From: Rossellomorea aquimaris
GTDB lineage: Bacteria; Bacillota; Bacilli; Bacillales; Bacillaceae_B
Reading direction: 5' to 3'
NCBI RefSeq assembly: GCF_020171925.1
Contig: NZ_JAIVAR010000003.1
Location: forward strand, 124,001-188,000
DNA length: 64,000 nucleotides
The notes under the pieces are model-generated. The model was not told the DNA's origin and searched no databases. It was given only the letters and a program-made list of their open reading frames with translations. Position 1 is the stretch's first letter, and every line of letters starts with the position of its first letter. Below, in pieces: positions 25,826-34,589 of the stretch. Position numbers and translations under genes: made by a program.

Positions 25826-27062
25826 GGTTGTTTTCCTCCTCTGCTACTCTTTTTCGGATGACGATTGATACAATGAAAAGCACGATCAACAACGAACCTG
25901 TGACGATAAAGGAAGGGATGATCCCAATCAGGGTGGCAAGTGCTCCCCCGGCCAATGGTCCGATGATCGTGGCTGTCGTCGTGGTGCTGTTGATGACGCC
26001 AAACACCCGACCGGTCATGTGCACAGGCGTTTTTTCCTGAACTGCTGCCTGAAAGGGAATGAACACAAGTGCTGCAGTGCCACCCGCAAAGAGCCCGATT
26101 GCAGGGAACCATACCACTGAAAGAGTCACATCATAGTAAGTCAGGATCCCCATTCCACCAAACCCGAGTCCGATCCCCAATACTCCTATGCACATATAGA
26201 TAAACGCATTATAATCCGTTTTCTTCGCAAGATAAAACCCTGTTACCAGCATTCCTACACCAGATCCCGTCACGGTGTAACCGAATAAATCCGGTGATGC
26301 GTCCGTCAATTGCCGGATCAGGACGATAATCTGAGAATCCGATAACTGTAGGATCAGCAGGCTAATCCCCAGTAAGAACAATCCGTACATAAAAAAGGTG
26401 CTTTTCTTAAGGAACTGAAACCCGACCTTTAATTCTTTTTTAAAAGAAGACCCTACTTCGCTATTTTCATGTTCGACAGAGGTTTCAATCCTATTCACTG
26501 CCTTAGGTAAAAAGAAAATCAAAAGGGCTGATAAAAAAAAGGTGGCCGAATCGATATAAAAGACATTATGAGCTCCTACCGTTGTCACAAGGATGCCGCT
26601 CACGAGTGGACCGATGACCTCCGTACTTGAATCGATCATGGAGGTCAGTGACATCGCTCCCTTGATCTGTTCATCCGCAACAATTTCCTTTAGCTTCCCA
26701 TTCTTCGCTGGTACAAAGACGGAAGAAAAGATCCCGATGAGGAACAAACAAATGTATACCATCCATACATTCGAGGCTAAGACCAATAGAAGAATGAGCC
26801 CCCCTCTGATTACATCAGAAAGAATCATTAGCGTTTTTCGTTCCATCCTGTCTGCAATGGTCCCTGAAATTGGGCCCAATAGAGCCATGGGTAGTGCCAA
26901 ACTGAGAATGATAAATGACATCTGCATCGGTGTTGCTTCCCATTTTAACCCGACCATTGTAATGATTGCCACTATACTCAACCAGTCTCCCAAACTCGAG
27001 ATCGCTTGCGCCGTCATCAGTGTGATGAAATGTTTATTCTTGCTTAATGATGTGCCAGCCAT
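25782..27062 (-). CDS. MFS exporter (YfiS-like)
   Basis: A 426-residue major facilitator with 12 hydrophobic segments. The loop 2-3 motif reads GPISGTIADRMERKTLM near residues 58-74, and GLFAGGTAALVFIPFQAAVQE in the second half matches the MFS_3/enterobactin-exporter type. Its partner TetR gene follows. The start is the ATG at 27060-27062 behind GAAGGGGGC; the longer frame would run through the promoter. Likely exports a drug or an endogenous small molecule; the divergent peptide genes make a peptide cargo or regulator possible. Confidence 0.88.
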   Translation of the reverse strand: MAGTSLSKNKHFITLMTAQAISSLGDWLSIVAIITMVGLKWEATPMQMSFIILSLALPMALLGPISGTIADRMERKTLMILSDVIRGGLILLLVLASNVWMVYICLFLIGIFSSVFVPAKNGKLKEIVADEQIKGAMSLTSMIDSSTEVIGPLVSGILVTTVGAHNVFYIDSATFFLSALLIFFLPKAVNRIETSVEHENSEVGSSFKKELKVGFQFLKKSTFFMYGLFLLGISLLILQLSDSQIIVLIRQLTDASPDLFGYTVTGSGVGMLVTGFYLAKKTDYNAFIYMCIGVLGIGLGFGGMGILTYYDVTLSVVWFPAIGLFAGGTAALVFIPFQAAVQEKTPVHMTGRVFGVINSTTTTATIIGPLAGGALATLIGIIPSFIVTGSLLIVLFIVSIVIRKRVAEEENNHVTESQSGTQGAAT

Positions 27063-27115
27063 ATTGTTATTGCCCCCTTCATCAAAATAGACAACAATGT
27101 CGTTTTCATACTTCA

Positions 27116-27144
27116 ATTATATCGACACAAGTGTCACTTTTCAA
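27116..27144 (-). promoter_or_regulatory. Promoter of the MFS-tetR operon with embedded operator
   Basis: In minus orientation TTGAAA (27139-27144), a 17 bp spacer and TATAAT (27116-27121). The spacer contains the perfect palindrome GACACAAGTGTC (27124-27135), suited to repression by the TetR protein. Confidence 0.75.
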
Positions 27145-27315
27145 GGCATTTTCAAAAAATTCTATCAGTATCACCTGAACTACCTCACCAGAAAAAGCAC
27201 TCCTAATAAGCTATGCCATTCACTTCAAACAACGTTAGGGGTTTAAGCAATTAAGGATAAATCCACCCAATACTTAGTGAGAATCTTTAACATTTTTTAG
27301 GAATAACAAAAAAGG

Positions 27316-27359
27316 TTCTAAAAGACACGTTTGTCGTTTATAATAACGACAAACGTGTC
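27316..27359 (+). promoter_or_regulatory. Promoter of the peptide array inside a 36 bp palindrome
   Basis: TTCTAA (27316-27321), a 17 bp spacer and TATAAT (27339-27344). The TATAAT is the exact centre of an inverted repeat with 15 bp perfect arms, GACACGTTTGTCGTT at 27324-27338 and AACGACAAACGTGTC at 27345-27359. The arms contain GACA...GTGTC elements like the MFS operator, and the right edge GTGTCACTTTT matches 27131-27141. Confidence 0.72.
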
Positions 27360-27418
27360 ACTTTTATTGAAGCGGCTGCATATCATTTATAAAACACATT
27401 AAAAAAAGGAGGATTCCC

Positions 27419-27526
27419 ATGATTCCCATCCTGATCAGCTTTTTCGTTTCAAAAAGCAGTGAGGTGAAAAGGATTCAAGATAAGATCCTGGATCGCCGCG
27501 CCGAGTTCAAAAACCGATTGTTCTAA
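27419..27526 (+). CDS. Small peptide gene, array unit 1
   Basis: A 35-residue peptide beginning MIPILISFFVSKSSEVKRI and ending ILDRRAEFKNRLF. The first dozen residues are hydrophobic, the rest is a charged helix-like segment rich in Arg, Lys and Glu. AAAAAAAGGAGG precedes the ATG. It has the same C-terminal 13 residues as units 2 and 3 but a different N-terminus. No signal-peptidase or double-Gly leader site is evident. It lies about 75 bp after the operator-bearing promoter and is too short for most gene callers. I know no homologue; tandem YrzI-type small proteins of Bacillus are a loose structural comparison only. Confidence 0.75.
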   Translation: MIPILISFFVSKSSEVKRIQDKILDRRAEFKNRLF

Positions 27527-27554
27527 ACACTAACGATAAAAGGAGGAATGGTTC

Positions 27555-27665
27555 ATGTTAGCCATCATCAAATTGTTATTCTTCAGTCGTACAGATCCAG
27601 AAGTTAAGCGTATCAGTGAGGAGATCCTGGATCGCCGCGCCGAATTCAAAAATCGATTGTTCTAA
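27555..27665 (+). CDS. Small peptide gene, array unit 2
   Basis: A 36-residue peptide beginning MLAIIKLLFFSRTDPEVKRI, with the shared ending ILDRRAEFKNRLF. It has its own AAAAGGAGGAATGG ribosome site, and the 28 bp between units (TAAACACTAACGATA and on) are repeated with the gene. It differs from unit 3 at three of 111 coding positions, two of them silent. The conserved reading frame despite substitutions argues for translation. Confidence 0.78.
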   Translation: MLAIIKLLFFSRTDPEVKRISEEILDRRAEFKNRLF

Positions 27666-27693
27666 ACACTAACGATATAAGGGGGAATGGTTC

Positions 27694-27804
27694 ATGTTAG
27701 CCATCATCAAATTGGTATTCTTCAGTCGTACAGATCCAGAAGTTAAGCGTATCAGTGAGGAGATCCTCGATCGCCGCGCCGAATTTAAAAATCGATTGTT
27801 CTAA
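27694..27804 (+). CDS. Small peptide gene, array unit 3
   Basis: A 36-residue peptide differing from unit 2 only by Leu to Val at residue 8. It starts 139 bp after unit 2. The ribosome site is AAGGGGGAATGG. Near identity with unit 2 at DNA level indicates recent duplication or gene conversion. Confidence 0.78.
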   Translation: MLAIIKLVFFSRTDPEVKRISEEILDRRAEFKNRLF

Positions 27805-27832
27805 ACACTAACGATAAGAGGAGGGATGGTTT

Positions 27833-28060
27833 ATGTTAGCCATCAACAAACTATTATTCTTTAGCAATTCCGACCTTGTAATAAAACGGACCCACGATGG
27901 AAATTTCGAATCGTCAGCCTGGTTTCAAGAACCACTTGTTTTAAATACGGTTCATAAGGGAGAAAAGTTCATACTAGCCATAGATAATTTAAGTTTCTTT
28001 GGCAGCCTAGACAAGAATGTAAAGCTAATTGGTATTGAAATTCTTAACCGCGTCGTTTAA
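27833..28060 (+). pseudogene. Array units 4 and 5, decayed and fused
   Basis: A 75-codon frame starting 139 bp after unit 3, with GAGGAGGGATGG in front. The first 19 residues (MLAINKLLFFSNSDLVIKR) follow units 2 and 3. A one-base insertion near the ancestral stop (TTGTTCTAAACAC became TTGTTTTAAATAC) lets the frame run on into a fifth copy, in which the ribosome site is AAGGGAG and the start has become ATA (FILAIDNLSFFGS, VKLIGIEILNRVV). The many replacements suggest older copies no longer under selection, or a diverged longer paralogue. Confidence 0.6.
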
Positions 28061-28276
28061 CCATATGTACAATGTTCGCTTAAAGTATGCTGAACAACTT
28101 CATATACCCATAATTCGAATAGTAAAAGGGGCGCAAATGAAAACCAACCTTATCGCTTTAAAACTCAGAAGAACTCGTATTCTTTTATCATCGGGACCTG
28201 ATGGCGAGCAAGATATTTATCCCTCCACACAAACCTTTCCACTTCCCATCCCATATCACACCCTGGTAATTCAAAA

Positions 28277-28328
28277 AAGGTCCGTCCCTCGATTTGGTAA
28301 CGCGTTAACGTACCGAGGGACGGACCTT
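28277..28328. repeat. Dispersed palindromic repeat, copy 4 (GGTCCG variant)
   Basis: AAGGTCCGTCCCTCG pairs with CGAGGGACGGACCTT; the loop holds AACGCGTTAACG. It lies between the peptide array and the convergent DUF2269 gene. Confidence 0.88.
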
Positions 28329-28340
28329 GGATTTTGGGTT

Positions 28341-28790
28341 TTAGAATGGTTTCCAGATCATTAATAAGATGATGATGACATCGATTGCAGAGGCAGTAAT
28401 CATAAATGGTTTGATGCCATTTTTCAGGTCATAGTAGGTTTGGGGAATCTCCTCCCCCTCTATATCGGCAACATGATCGATTGCCGTCTTGAGGCGGGGT
28501 AATATACGCAGGATATAGATCAGAACGGCGGTCAGCAACAAGATGATGGCTGTGATATACCAACCTTTTTGAAACAGCTCCGTGTTCAGTGCACCCATTC
28601 CGAGACCAGACAATAGTAATAGGATTGCTCCAAATTTAGGATAGTCCGCCCCTTTATTCAACACACGTAATGCAAGCTGCAACTCTTTCACTTTTTTCGG
28701 GATTGCGAGAATTAAAGGGAACAAGAATGTGGAACCAATTCCAACAATGGCAGAAAGAATGTGAATAGTTAATAATACCTTATAAACCAT
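28341..28790 (-). CDS. DUF2269 family membrane protein
   Basis: A 149-residue protein with four hydrophobic segments (about residues 2-25, 50-70, 75-95, 125-147). HILSAIVGIGSTF in the first helix and GLGMGALN in the second fit DUF2269, whose function is unknown though a His in helix 1 is conserved. The ATG at 28788-28790 lies ten bases after GGGAG; a GTG three codons earlier is possible. Single-gene unit. Confidence 0.75.
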   Translation of the reverse strand: MVYKVLLTIHILSAIVGIGSTFLFPLILAIPKKVKELQLALRVLNKGADYPKFGAILLLLSGLGMGALNTELFQKGWYITAIILLLTAVLIYILRILPRLKTAIDHVADIEGEEIPQTYYDLKNGIKPFMITASAIDVIIILLMIWKPF

Positions 28791-28969
28791 ACGAACCACT
28801 CTCCCATCTCAATAAATATGAGTCTTTATACCTGAAAGCTAATAATGTTTATGCCAAAACAAAAGGAATTATTCCAATTACTGGAGGAACGATCGTACCC
28901 TAATGTGCAGCTTAGGAGGGAAAACGAGGCATGTCGGCACCTTATCCGATACTGATATCTCCCTCTCCA

Positions 28970-29012
28970 CAACAAAAAAAGCTCCGGGTCCGTAATAAGA
29001 ACCACGAAGCTT
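28970..29012 (-). terminator. Probable terminator
   Basis: AAGCTTCGTGGTTC and GGACCCGGAGCTT pair with interruptions, followed by TTTTTTT in minus orientation, after the oxidoreductase gene. Confidence 0.6.
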
Positions 29013-29025
29013 AATATATGTCCCT

Positions 29026-29967
29026 CTAGTCTTCCTTCACTTTAATGACAATTTTCCCTTTTGCATGATGAGTTTCACTCAGAGCATGAGCATCTTTTAA
29101 TCCTTTTTCATTAAGAGGGAAGGTTTCCCCTATAATCGGTTTTAGCTCACCTTTTTCATAAAGATCGGCAAGCTTCTTCAACTGCAGACCGTTTGGTTCG
29201 AGCCACAAGAAGCCTGCTTCCACTCCGTATTCCTTCGCCTCTTCTTCTGACGGAGGCTGTGCAATCGAAACAAGCTTCCCGCCTTTTTTCAACACTTTAT
29301 AACTCTTGGATTGGATGTCTCCACCCATGGAATCAAGTACGATGTCAAAATCCTTTAGAACTTCGCTGAAATCTTCTTCTTTGTAGTTGATGAACTGATC
29401 TGCACCGAGTGATTTCACCAGTTCCTCATTCTTTCCGCTTGCCGTTGTGGCGACATGGGCACCAAAGCTTTTGGCAATCTGAATCGCAAAGTTCCCGACA
29501 CCACCGGAGCCTGCATGGATCAAGACTTTATCCCCTTCCTTTATGGATGAAAAATCAACGAGGCACTGCCACGCCGTCAATCCTGCAAGAGGGATGGCCG
29601 CTGCCTCTTCAAAACTCATTGCGTCAGGCATATGGGCAAGCAGATGATCATCGACGGCTACATATTCTGCATACGTTCCACGGTTCGTCGTATCGGGCCT
29701 TGCGAATACCCTATCTCCGATTTCGAATCCTTCTACATTCTTTCCTTTCCTGGCAACTACACCGGCAACATCCCATCCCAGAATGATCGGGAACTCGAAT
29801 GGAAGCATGTCCTTCAGATAACCTTCACGCAATTTCCAATCAATCGGATTGATGGAAGTAGCGTGATTGGATAATAGGACTTGATTGTCACCTACTTCAG
29901 GCTGCTCTACTTCTCGTTCGGAGAGGACTTCCTTTCCCCCATATTGATCGATCACAATTGCTCTCAT
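29026..29967 (-). CDS. NADP-dependent quinone-type oxidoreductase (zinc-less MDR)
   Basis: A 313-residue medium-chain reductase. The N-terminal GroES-like fold (INPIDWKLREGYL) lacks the catalytic zinc Cys/His set of true alcohol dehydrogenases, and the NADP-binding motif AGSGGVGNFAIQIAKSFGA near residues 152-170 is intact. GWDVAGVV is the substrate-side signature of quinone reductase-like enzymes. The ATG at 29965-29967 has AAGGAGG eight bases upstream. Likely reduces quinones or reactive enones/aldehydes. Confidence 0.85.
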   Translation of the reverse strand: MRAIVIDQYGGKEVLSEREVEQPEVGDNQVLLSNHATSINPIDWKLREGYLKDMLPFEFPIILGWDVAGVVARKGKNVEGFEIGDRVFARPDTTNRGTYAEYVAVDDHLLAHMPDAMSFEEAAAIPLAGLTAWQCLVDFSSIKEGDKVLIHAGSGGVGNFAIQIAKSFGAHVATTASGKNEELVKSLGADQFINYKEEDFSEVLKDFDIVLDSMGGDIQSKSYKVLKKGGKLVSIAQPPSEEEAKEYGVEAGFLWLEPNGLQLKKLADLYEKGELKPIIGETFPLNEKGLKDAHALSETHHAKGKIVIKVKED

Positions 29968-30243
29968 TAGCATATCCTCCTTGAAAATAGGTTCAGTCCG
30001 TTACCTTTCTTTCGAAGCACGGATCATTACATAAGTGTATCTTTCCCTATTCTCTCCATTTCCTAAACTGAAATAGAATGAAGAATGTGCTTCTCTCCAC
30101 CAGTTCAATCAAAAAAGGAGCAACGAAACCAGCATACCCCATGTCCATTACGCTCTGTAAACCATGGCAGGAATGATTTTCCCATGAAGAAAAATCTATC
30201 TGTGCATGCCCCACATCCTATAAATCACCTTTTCACTTCAGGT

Positions 30244-31326
30244 CTATGCTCCAGCGCACTCCACCCGATTCCTACCGTTTTCTTTTGCTAAATATACGGC
30301 TTGATCAGCGGCTTCAAGCAGTTTTTTGGGTTCCACCCCCGGTGAAGTGGCTATTCCAATGGAAAGTGTAATGGGGATGGTAATGTCATGCTTCTGAAAC
30401 CCATTTTCTTCTATAATCTTCCTAAGACGTTCCATGATGTGTCTTGCATCCTTTTCACTGCAGTGTGGGAGAAGTACAACAAATTCTTCCCCTCCATATC
30501 TGGAAACGATATCAACATTCCTTAAGTTTCCGGCAATCAACCTGCTGATATGCTGAAGTACCATATCCCCCACGATATGACCATGCTCATCATTCACTTT
30601 TTTAAAGTGGTCAATATCAATAAAAACAAGTGAGAGAGGAAATCGATCTCGATGACTACTATATTTTTTAAAATAGCGCAAAAAAACCCTTCGATTGAAA
30701 AGCTGTGTTAGTGGATCTTTCCCTGCTTTGTCCATCAAATCCAGTTTATTCACATGCTCATCGATCATATCCTTCACAATCCAGACAAGGAGTAAACTCA
30801 ACAGGATGTTTACCGGGAAGATTGTAAACATCAATAAAGGTAGTACTTCCATTAACGGGATTACACCTAACAAAGCGATGATGAGGGTGTTCAAGCTATT
30901 GATCGTCAAGACCACGGTCCACATTTTCCTTCGATATGGCCACGCCCTTGCTAAATGGGCTATAATTAATGCTAAGAGGGTCAAGAGTATCATATTGATG
31001 AACCCGACCATCGCTGCTGAAGTGAGGCCGAATGTAAGCCGCATGAGTCCGGTGCCGATCCCGACCCATATGATATACCTTCTTCTCGTCGCGTATAAGG
31101 TTGCGATGATCAAGGGGACAAAACGCAAATCAAAGATGACCGATTCATTCAAATGGATCCCGAAATACATTGATACCCAAGCGGTCAAGGATGCGATGAA
31201 GACAAGGGTAACTTCCTTCAATTCCTGATCTGTGTTCATGAGGAAATTCTTGTAGAATAAAGAAGTCAGATAAATGAATGAAATCATCAAACCTAGATTG
31301 ATCGTATACTCCTGAAACGGTATCAT
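30244..31326 (-). CDS. Membrane-bound diguanylate cyclase
   Basis: A 360-residue c-di-GMP synthase. Six hydrophobic segments in residues 8-190 form a 5TM-5TMR_LYT-type sensor (ESVIFDLRFVPLIIATLYAT, FGLTSAAMVGFINM). The GGDEF domain spans about 200-355 with DPLTQLFNRR, the metal-binding IDIDHFKKVND, and the active-site GGEEF. The inhibitory RxxD site is absent in the expected position before GGEEF (DIVSRYGGEEF). ATG behind GAAGGGAG. Confidence 0.9.
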   Translation of the reverse strand: MIPFQEYTINLGLMISFIYLTSLFYKNFLMNTDQELKEVTLVFIASLTAWVSMYFGIHLNESVIFDLRFVPLIIATLYATRRRYIIWVGIGTGLMRLTFGLTSAAMVGFINMILLTLLALIIAHLARAWPYRRKMWTVVLTINSLNTLIIALLGVIPLMEVLPLLMFTIFPVNILLSLLLVWIVKDMIDEHVNKLDLMDKAGKDPLTQLFNRRVFLRYFKKYSSHRDRFPLSLVFIDIDHFKKVNDEHGHIVGDMVLQHISRLIAGNLRNVDIVSRYGGEEFVVLLPHCSEKDARHIMERLRKIIEENGFQKHDITIPITLSIGIATSPGVEPKKLLEAADQAVYLAKENGRNRVECAGA

Positions 31327-31512
31327 GGTTTCTCCCTCTTCTCCGCTCGCTGATTAGACGTTCATTTCCTAACATATACCCTTTAGGCTTGCGAATTATT
31401 ACTAATTTACTAGACCAAAATAACCATTACTTCAAAATCATATACCATGACTATCCATCCACTCAAAATTGAATATGCTTTCATGTACATCCGATCTCCT
31501 TCTGATTACAGA

Positions 31513-31566
31513 GAAGGACCGTCCCTCGATTCTGTAACGCGTTAACGCATCGAGGGACGGTCCTTC
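31513..31566. repeat. Dispersed palindromic repeat, copy 5 (GGACCG variant)
   Basis: GAAGGACCGTCCCTCGAT pairs perfectly with ATCGAGGGACGGTCCTTC, with AACGCGTTAACGC in the loop. It lies eight bases after the selO stop. Confidence 0.9.
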
Positions 31567-31573
31567 AAGGTTA

Positions 31574-33049
31574 TTATGTTCCGCAGAATGTCCGGTAAGG
31601 TGGATCGGTTGGCGGTGGTGGTGCACTGTATTCTTCCTGCTCCGAAGAATGTGCATATGGTTTGGAGAGTACTTCGAGCAGGTTCATCATCACACTCAAA
31701 TCCCCTCTCTCGACCGCAGCTTCCAGTGCTTCTTCCACCCGATGATTCCGGGGGATGACTGCCGGATTGCTGTTTTTCATGGATTTAAGGACTTCTTCTC
31801 TCGACTCTTTCTGACGATCCTTCCTTTCCTGCCAGCGCTTTTCCCAACCATCGAATTGTTCCAAATCATACAGGGATGATCCCTCTCGGCGATCAAACGT
31901 CAAGTCACGGAATGTGTTGGTATAGTCAGCCTTTTGTTCATGCATCATCCCGAGGAGCTCTTCAATGAGGACTTTATCCTCTTCCTCTTCGCCAAACAAG
32001 CCGAGTTTCGCCCTCATTCCCTTGAGCCAATTGGAGTGATACTGCTTCGGAAACGCTGAAATGGCTTCCTGGGCAAGCTGAAGTGATTTCTCTTCCTCTT
32101 CATGGAGCAAAGGCAGCAACGTTTCTGCAAAACGTGCAAGGTTCCAGCCTGCAATCGGCGGCTGGTTAGCATATGCATAGCGTCCCTGTCGATCGATGGA
32201 GCTGAATACCGTTGACGGATCAAAGGTGTCCATGAACGCACATGGTCCGTAATCAATCGTTTCACCGCTGATGGTCATATTATCGGTATTCATCACGCCG
32301 TGGATGAAACCTGCGAGCTGCCACTTGGCGACAAGTGATGCCTGTCGTTTGATGACTCCCTGTAACAACGCGAGATAGGGGTTCTCTGCTTCGGCCGCTT
32401 CCGGGTAGTGGCGTTCGATCGCATAATCCGCAAGGGCACGGAGGTCACCCTCAGATCCGAATCTTGAAGCATATTGGAATGTACCGACACGCAAATGGCT
32501 TGCAGCCACGCGCGTAAGAATCGCACCAGTCTGCTCGGTTTCACGTATGATGGATTCTCCTGTCGTGACCACCGCCAGGCTCCTCGTCGTAGGAATTCCA
32601 AGGGCATGCATCGCTTCACTGATCATGTATTCACGAAGCATCGGCCCAAGTCCCGCACGACCGTCACCTCCACGGGAATAAGGAGTGCGCCCCGCCCCCT
32701 TCAGTTGAATATCGACCCTTTCACCTGATGGAGTGATCTGTTCACCAAGCAGGATCGCCCGGCCGTCACCAAGCATCGTAAAATGTCCGAATTGATGCCC
32801 TGCATATGCTTGAGCCAATGGTTCAGCTCCCTCTGGAGGTTCGTTACCGGCAAAGGCCTCTGCCCCGCTTTTACTTTGAAGCACTCGATTGTCCAAGCCC
32901 AACGATTCAGCCAGTCCACCATTCAGAATCACCAACCTTGGCTCACGAACTGGCTCGGGCATTTGTCTCTTATAAAATACTGGTGGAAGTTCCCCATAAC
33001 GATTGTGAAAATTCCACCCTGCTTCGTTCTTGAAGTTTCCCTCTTTCAT
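31574..33049 (-). CDS. selO: Protein adenylyltransferase SelO (YdiU)
   Basis: A 491-residue pseudokinase-fold enzyme that transfers AMP from ATP to Ser/Thr/Tyr of proteins in redox stress. Visible landmarks are [23 protein letters not shown] near residues 81-103, the lysine in [22 protein letters not shown] near 114-135, HGVMNTDNM and DYGPCAFMD near 250-272 (metal and catalytic region), and RNHRVEEAL near the end. Length is normal. Bacterial SelO often ends in Cys/Sec; here a Cys lies three residues from the end (FCGT). ATG behind AAGAAGGGG. Confidence 0.9.
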   Translation of the reverse strand: MKEGNFKNEAGWNFHNRYGELPPVFYKRQMPEPVREPRLVILNGGLAESLGLDNRVLQSKSGAEAFAGNEPPEGAEPLAQAYAGHQFGHFTMLGDGRAILLGEQITPSGERVDIQLKGAGRTPYSRGGDGRAGLGPMLREYMISEAMHALGIPTTRSLAVVTTGESIIRETEQTGAILTRVAASHLRVGTFQYASRFGSEGDLRALADYAIERHYPEAAEAENPYLALLQGVIKRQASLVAKWQLAGFIHGVMNTDNMTISGETIDYGPCAFMDTFDPSTVFSSIDRQGRYAYANQPPIAGWNLARFAETLLPLLHEEEEKSLQLAQEAISAFPKQYHSNWLKGMRAKLGLFGEEEEDKVLIEELLGMMHEQKADYTNTFRDLTFDRREGSSLYDLEQFDGWEKRWQERKDRQKESREEVLKSMKNSNPAVIPRNHRVEEALEAAVERGDLSVMMNLLEVLSKPYAHSSEQEEYSAPPPPTDPPYRTFCGT

Positions 33050-33249
33050 CTTATCCCCTTCTTTAATCTGACTTTTTGTCCATTATTAACTATGTCCAAT
33101 ACTACCATATCTAAAGCCCACAATTAGCATCCACTGCCTGGGAGTAAATGCGCCCTGGAACTTCCGGTTAAAATGATAATGGGATTGGCACGTATCCAGG
33201 AAATACATTACTATGAGAGTAGATGACACATTAGATGCGAGGTGCCCTC

Positions 33250-33756
33250 ATGAAAATGATTGAAACTGACCGACTCATTCTCCGGGAGGTCCAAACAAGT
33301 GATGCCGATTTCATTTATAAGCTCCTAAATGAGCCCGGTTGGATAGACTACATAGGTGACAAAGGGATCAAAACACTCGAAGATGCCGTGGACTATATCA
33401 GGACGGGTCCCCGCGCGATGTATGAACGGGAAGGGTTCGGGCTGTTCCTCACCGAATTGAAGGACACCCACATACCGATCGGATTATGCGGATTGATCAA
33501 GCGGGAAGGACTCAATGCTGTGGATATCGGATTTGCCTTTCTTTCCGATTATCATTCAAGAGGATATGCATATGAGGCGGCAAGAGGTACATTGGAGATT
33601 GCCAGGAAACATGGTATCAAAAGGCTCGTCGCGATAACGACAAAAGATAATCACTCTTCATCCAAGCTCCTTGAAAAACTCGGAATGAAGCTAGAAGGCT
33701 ATGTCACATTACCCAATGATACAGAAGAGCTAAAAAAGTATGCGATGAACTTGTAG
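33250..33756 (+). CDS. GNAT N-acetyltransferase (RimJ/RimL type)
   Basis: A 168-residue acetyltransferase. TDRLILREVQTSD opens the domain, the acetyl-CoA loop is seen at FLSDYHSRGYAYEAARG near residues 96-112, and SSKLLEKLGMKLEG near 137-150 closes it. ATG at 33250 behind GAGGTG. The substrate, a protein N-terminus or small amine, is unknown. It converges with the ABC operon. Confidence 0.85.
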   Translation: MKMIETDRLILREVQTSDADFIYKLLNEPGWIDYIGDKGIKTLEDAVDYIRTGPRAMYEREGFGLFLTELKDTHIPIGLCGLIKREGLNAVDIGFAFLSDYHSRGYAYEAARGTLEIARKHGIKRLVAITTKDNHSSSKLLEKLGMKLEGYVTLPNDTEELKKYAMNL

Positions 33757-33766
33757 ATCTAAAAAC

Positions 33767-33806
33767 GCCCGTCCCTTCCCTCTTAGATAAAGAGGATTGG
33801 ACGGGC
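33767..33806. terminator. Bidirectional terminator
   Basis: GCCCGTCC pairs with GGACGGGC, with inner CTCT/AGAG, and a T run on the minus side, between the GNAT gene and the convergent ABC operon. Confidence 0.75.
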
Positions 33807-33869
33807 ACTCTCTTAAATCGATGACTGGTTGGATGGAGTCAAAATCACTCTTCACCCAATACTTCCGTA

Positions 33870-34589
33870 CTACTCACTCCTGACATAATTCGTCTGTCCA
33901 TTCACCTTCACGCTTGGAGGTACTTTAAGAAGAATGAAGTCCTGACCGAACCCCATGCTCCTGTGATCCGAAAAAAGCCCTCCTTTTCCTTTAGAGAATT
34001 GCTGAAAAGGAAAACCTGATGAAAACGTAGTGATATTCAGATGAACCATCGGAGGAGCTTTAACAACAAGGGCCTCCCCCTTCAATTCTAACTCGGCGGT
34101 TGATTTCTCTTCAGTCACATCAATTCCGTCAAGATAGACATCACCTGTATAGTGCACGGCTTCAACGATCCCATCTTCCTTTTCCTTCTTTTGGACAAAA
34201 ACCATGACCCCGACGGATTGTTCATCTACGTTTGTGATGTCCAGCTTTTGGTCTGTGTACGGGAATGACCAGCTTTTCTTTTCCGTATAAACATCTTTAA
34301 AATCTGATAATCTCCCCGAATGTGCTGCATCCATCACTTTCATTTGAGTACGTTCGATTCGTTCCATCTCTTTCGTCGTCACCGTTTCAAACGTATGCCC
34401 TTGATCCTCTACTATAAAGAAAGAAAACACAGTACCCACCAGTAACACGATCAAATAAGCTCCAATGATCCACCTGGCCTTCTTAGGTCCCATTCTTCTT
34501 CTTCTGCTCATCCTGACCATCAATACCGACACTCCGATCACGAGAAGCAGGATGATCAGAATCGGAAAAAACATCCATATCACATTCAT
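33870..34589 (-). CDS. Membrane-anchored extracytoplasmic protein of the ABC operon
   Basis: A 239-residue protein with two membrane helices (about residues 5-26 and 41-61) and an outside domain of beta-strand character with no motif that I recognise. It overlaps the upstream permease gene by four bases (ATGA), so it is translationally coupled and probably works with the transporter, for example as an accessory subunit. Confidence 0.65.
   Translation of the reverse strand: MNVIWMFFPILIILLLVIGVSVLMVRMSRRRRMGPKKARWIIGAYLIVLLVGTVFSFFIVEDQGHTFETVTTKEMERIERTQMKVMDAAHSGRLSDFKDVYTEKKSWSFPYTDQKLDITNVDEQSVGVMVFVQKKEKEDGIVEAVHYTGDVYLDGIDVTEEKSTAELELKGEALVVKAPPMVHLNITTFSSGFPFQQFSKGKGGLFSDHRSMGFGQDFILLKVPPSVKVNGQTNYVRSE

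Noticed and set aside
28029..28364. Plus-strand frame of 111 codons after the peptide array, possible sixth unit from the ATG at 28137
   Set aside because: It runs through a palindromic repeat and into the convergent DUF2269 gene; similarity of its start to the peptide units is too weak to claim.
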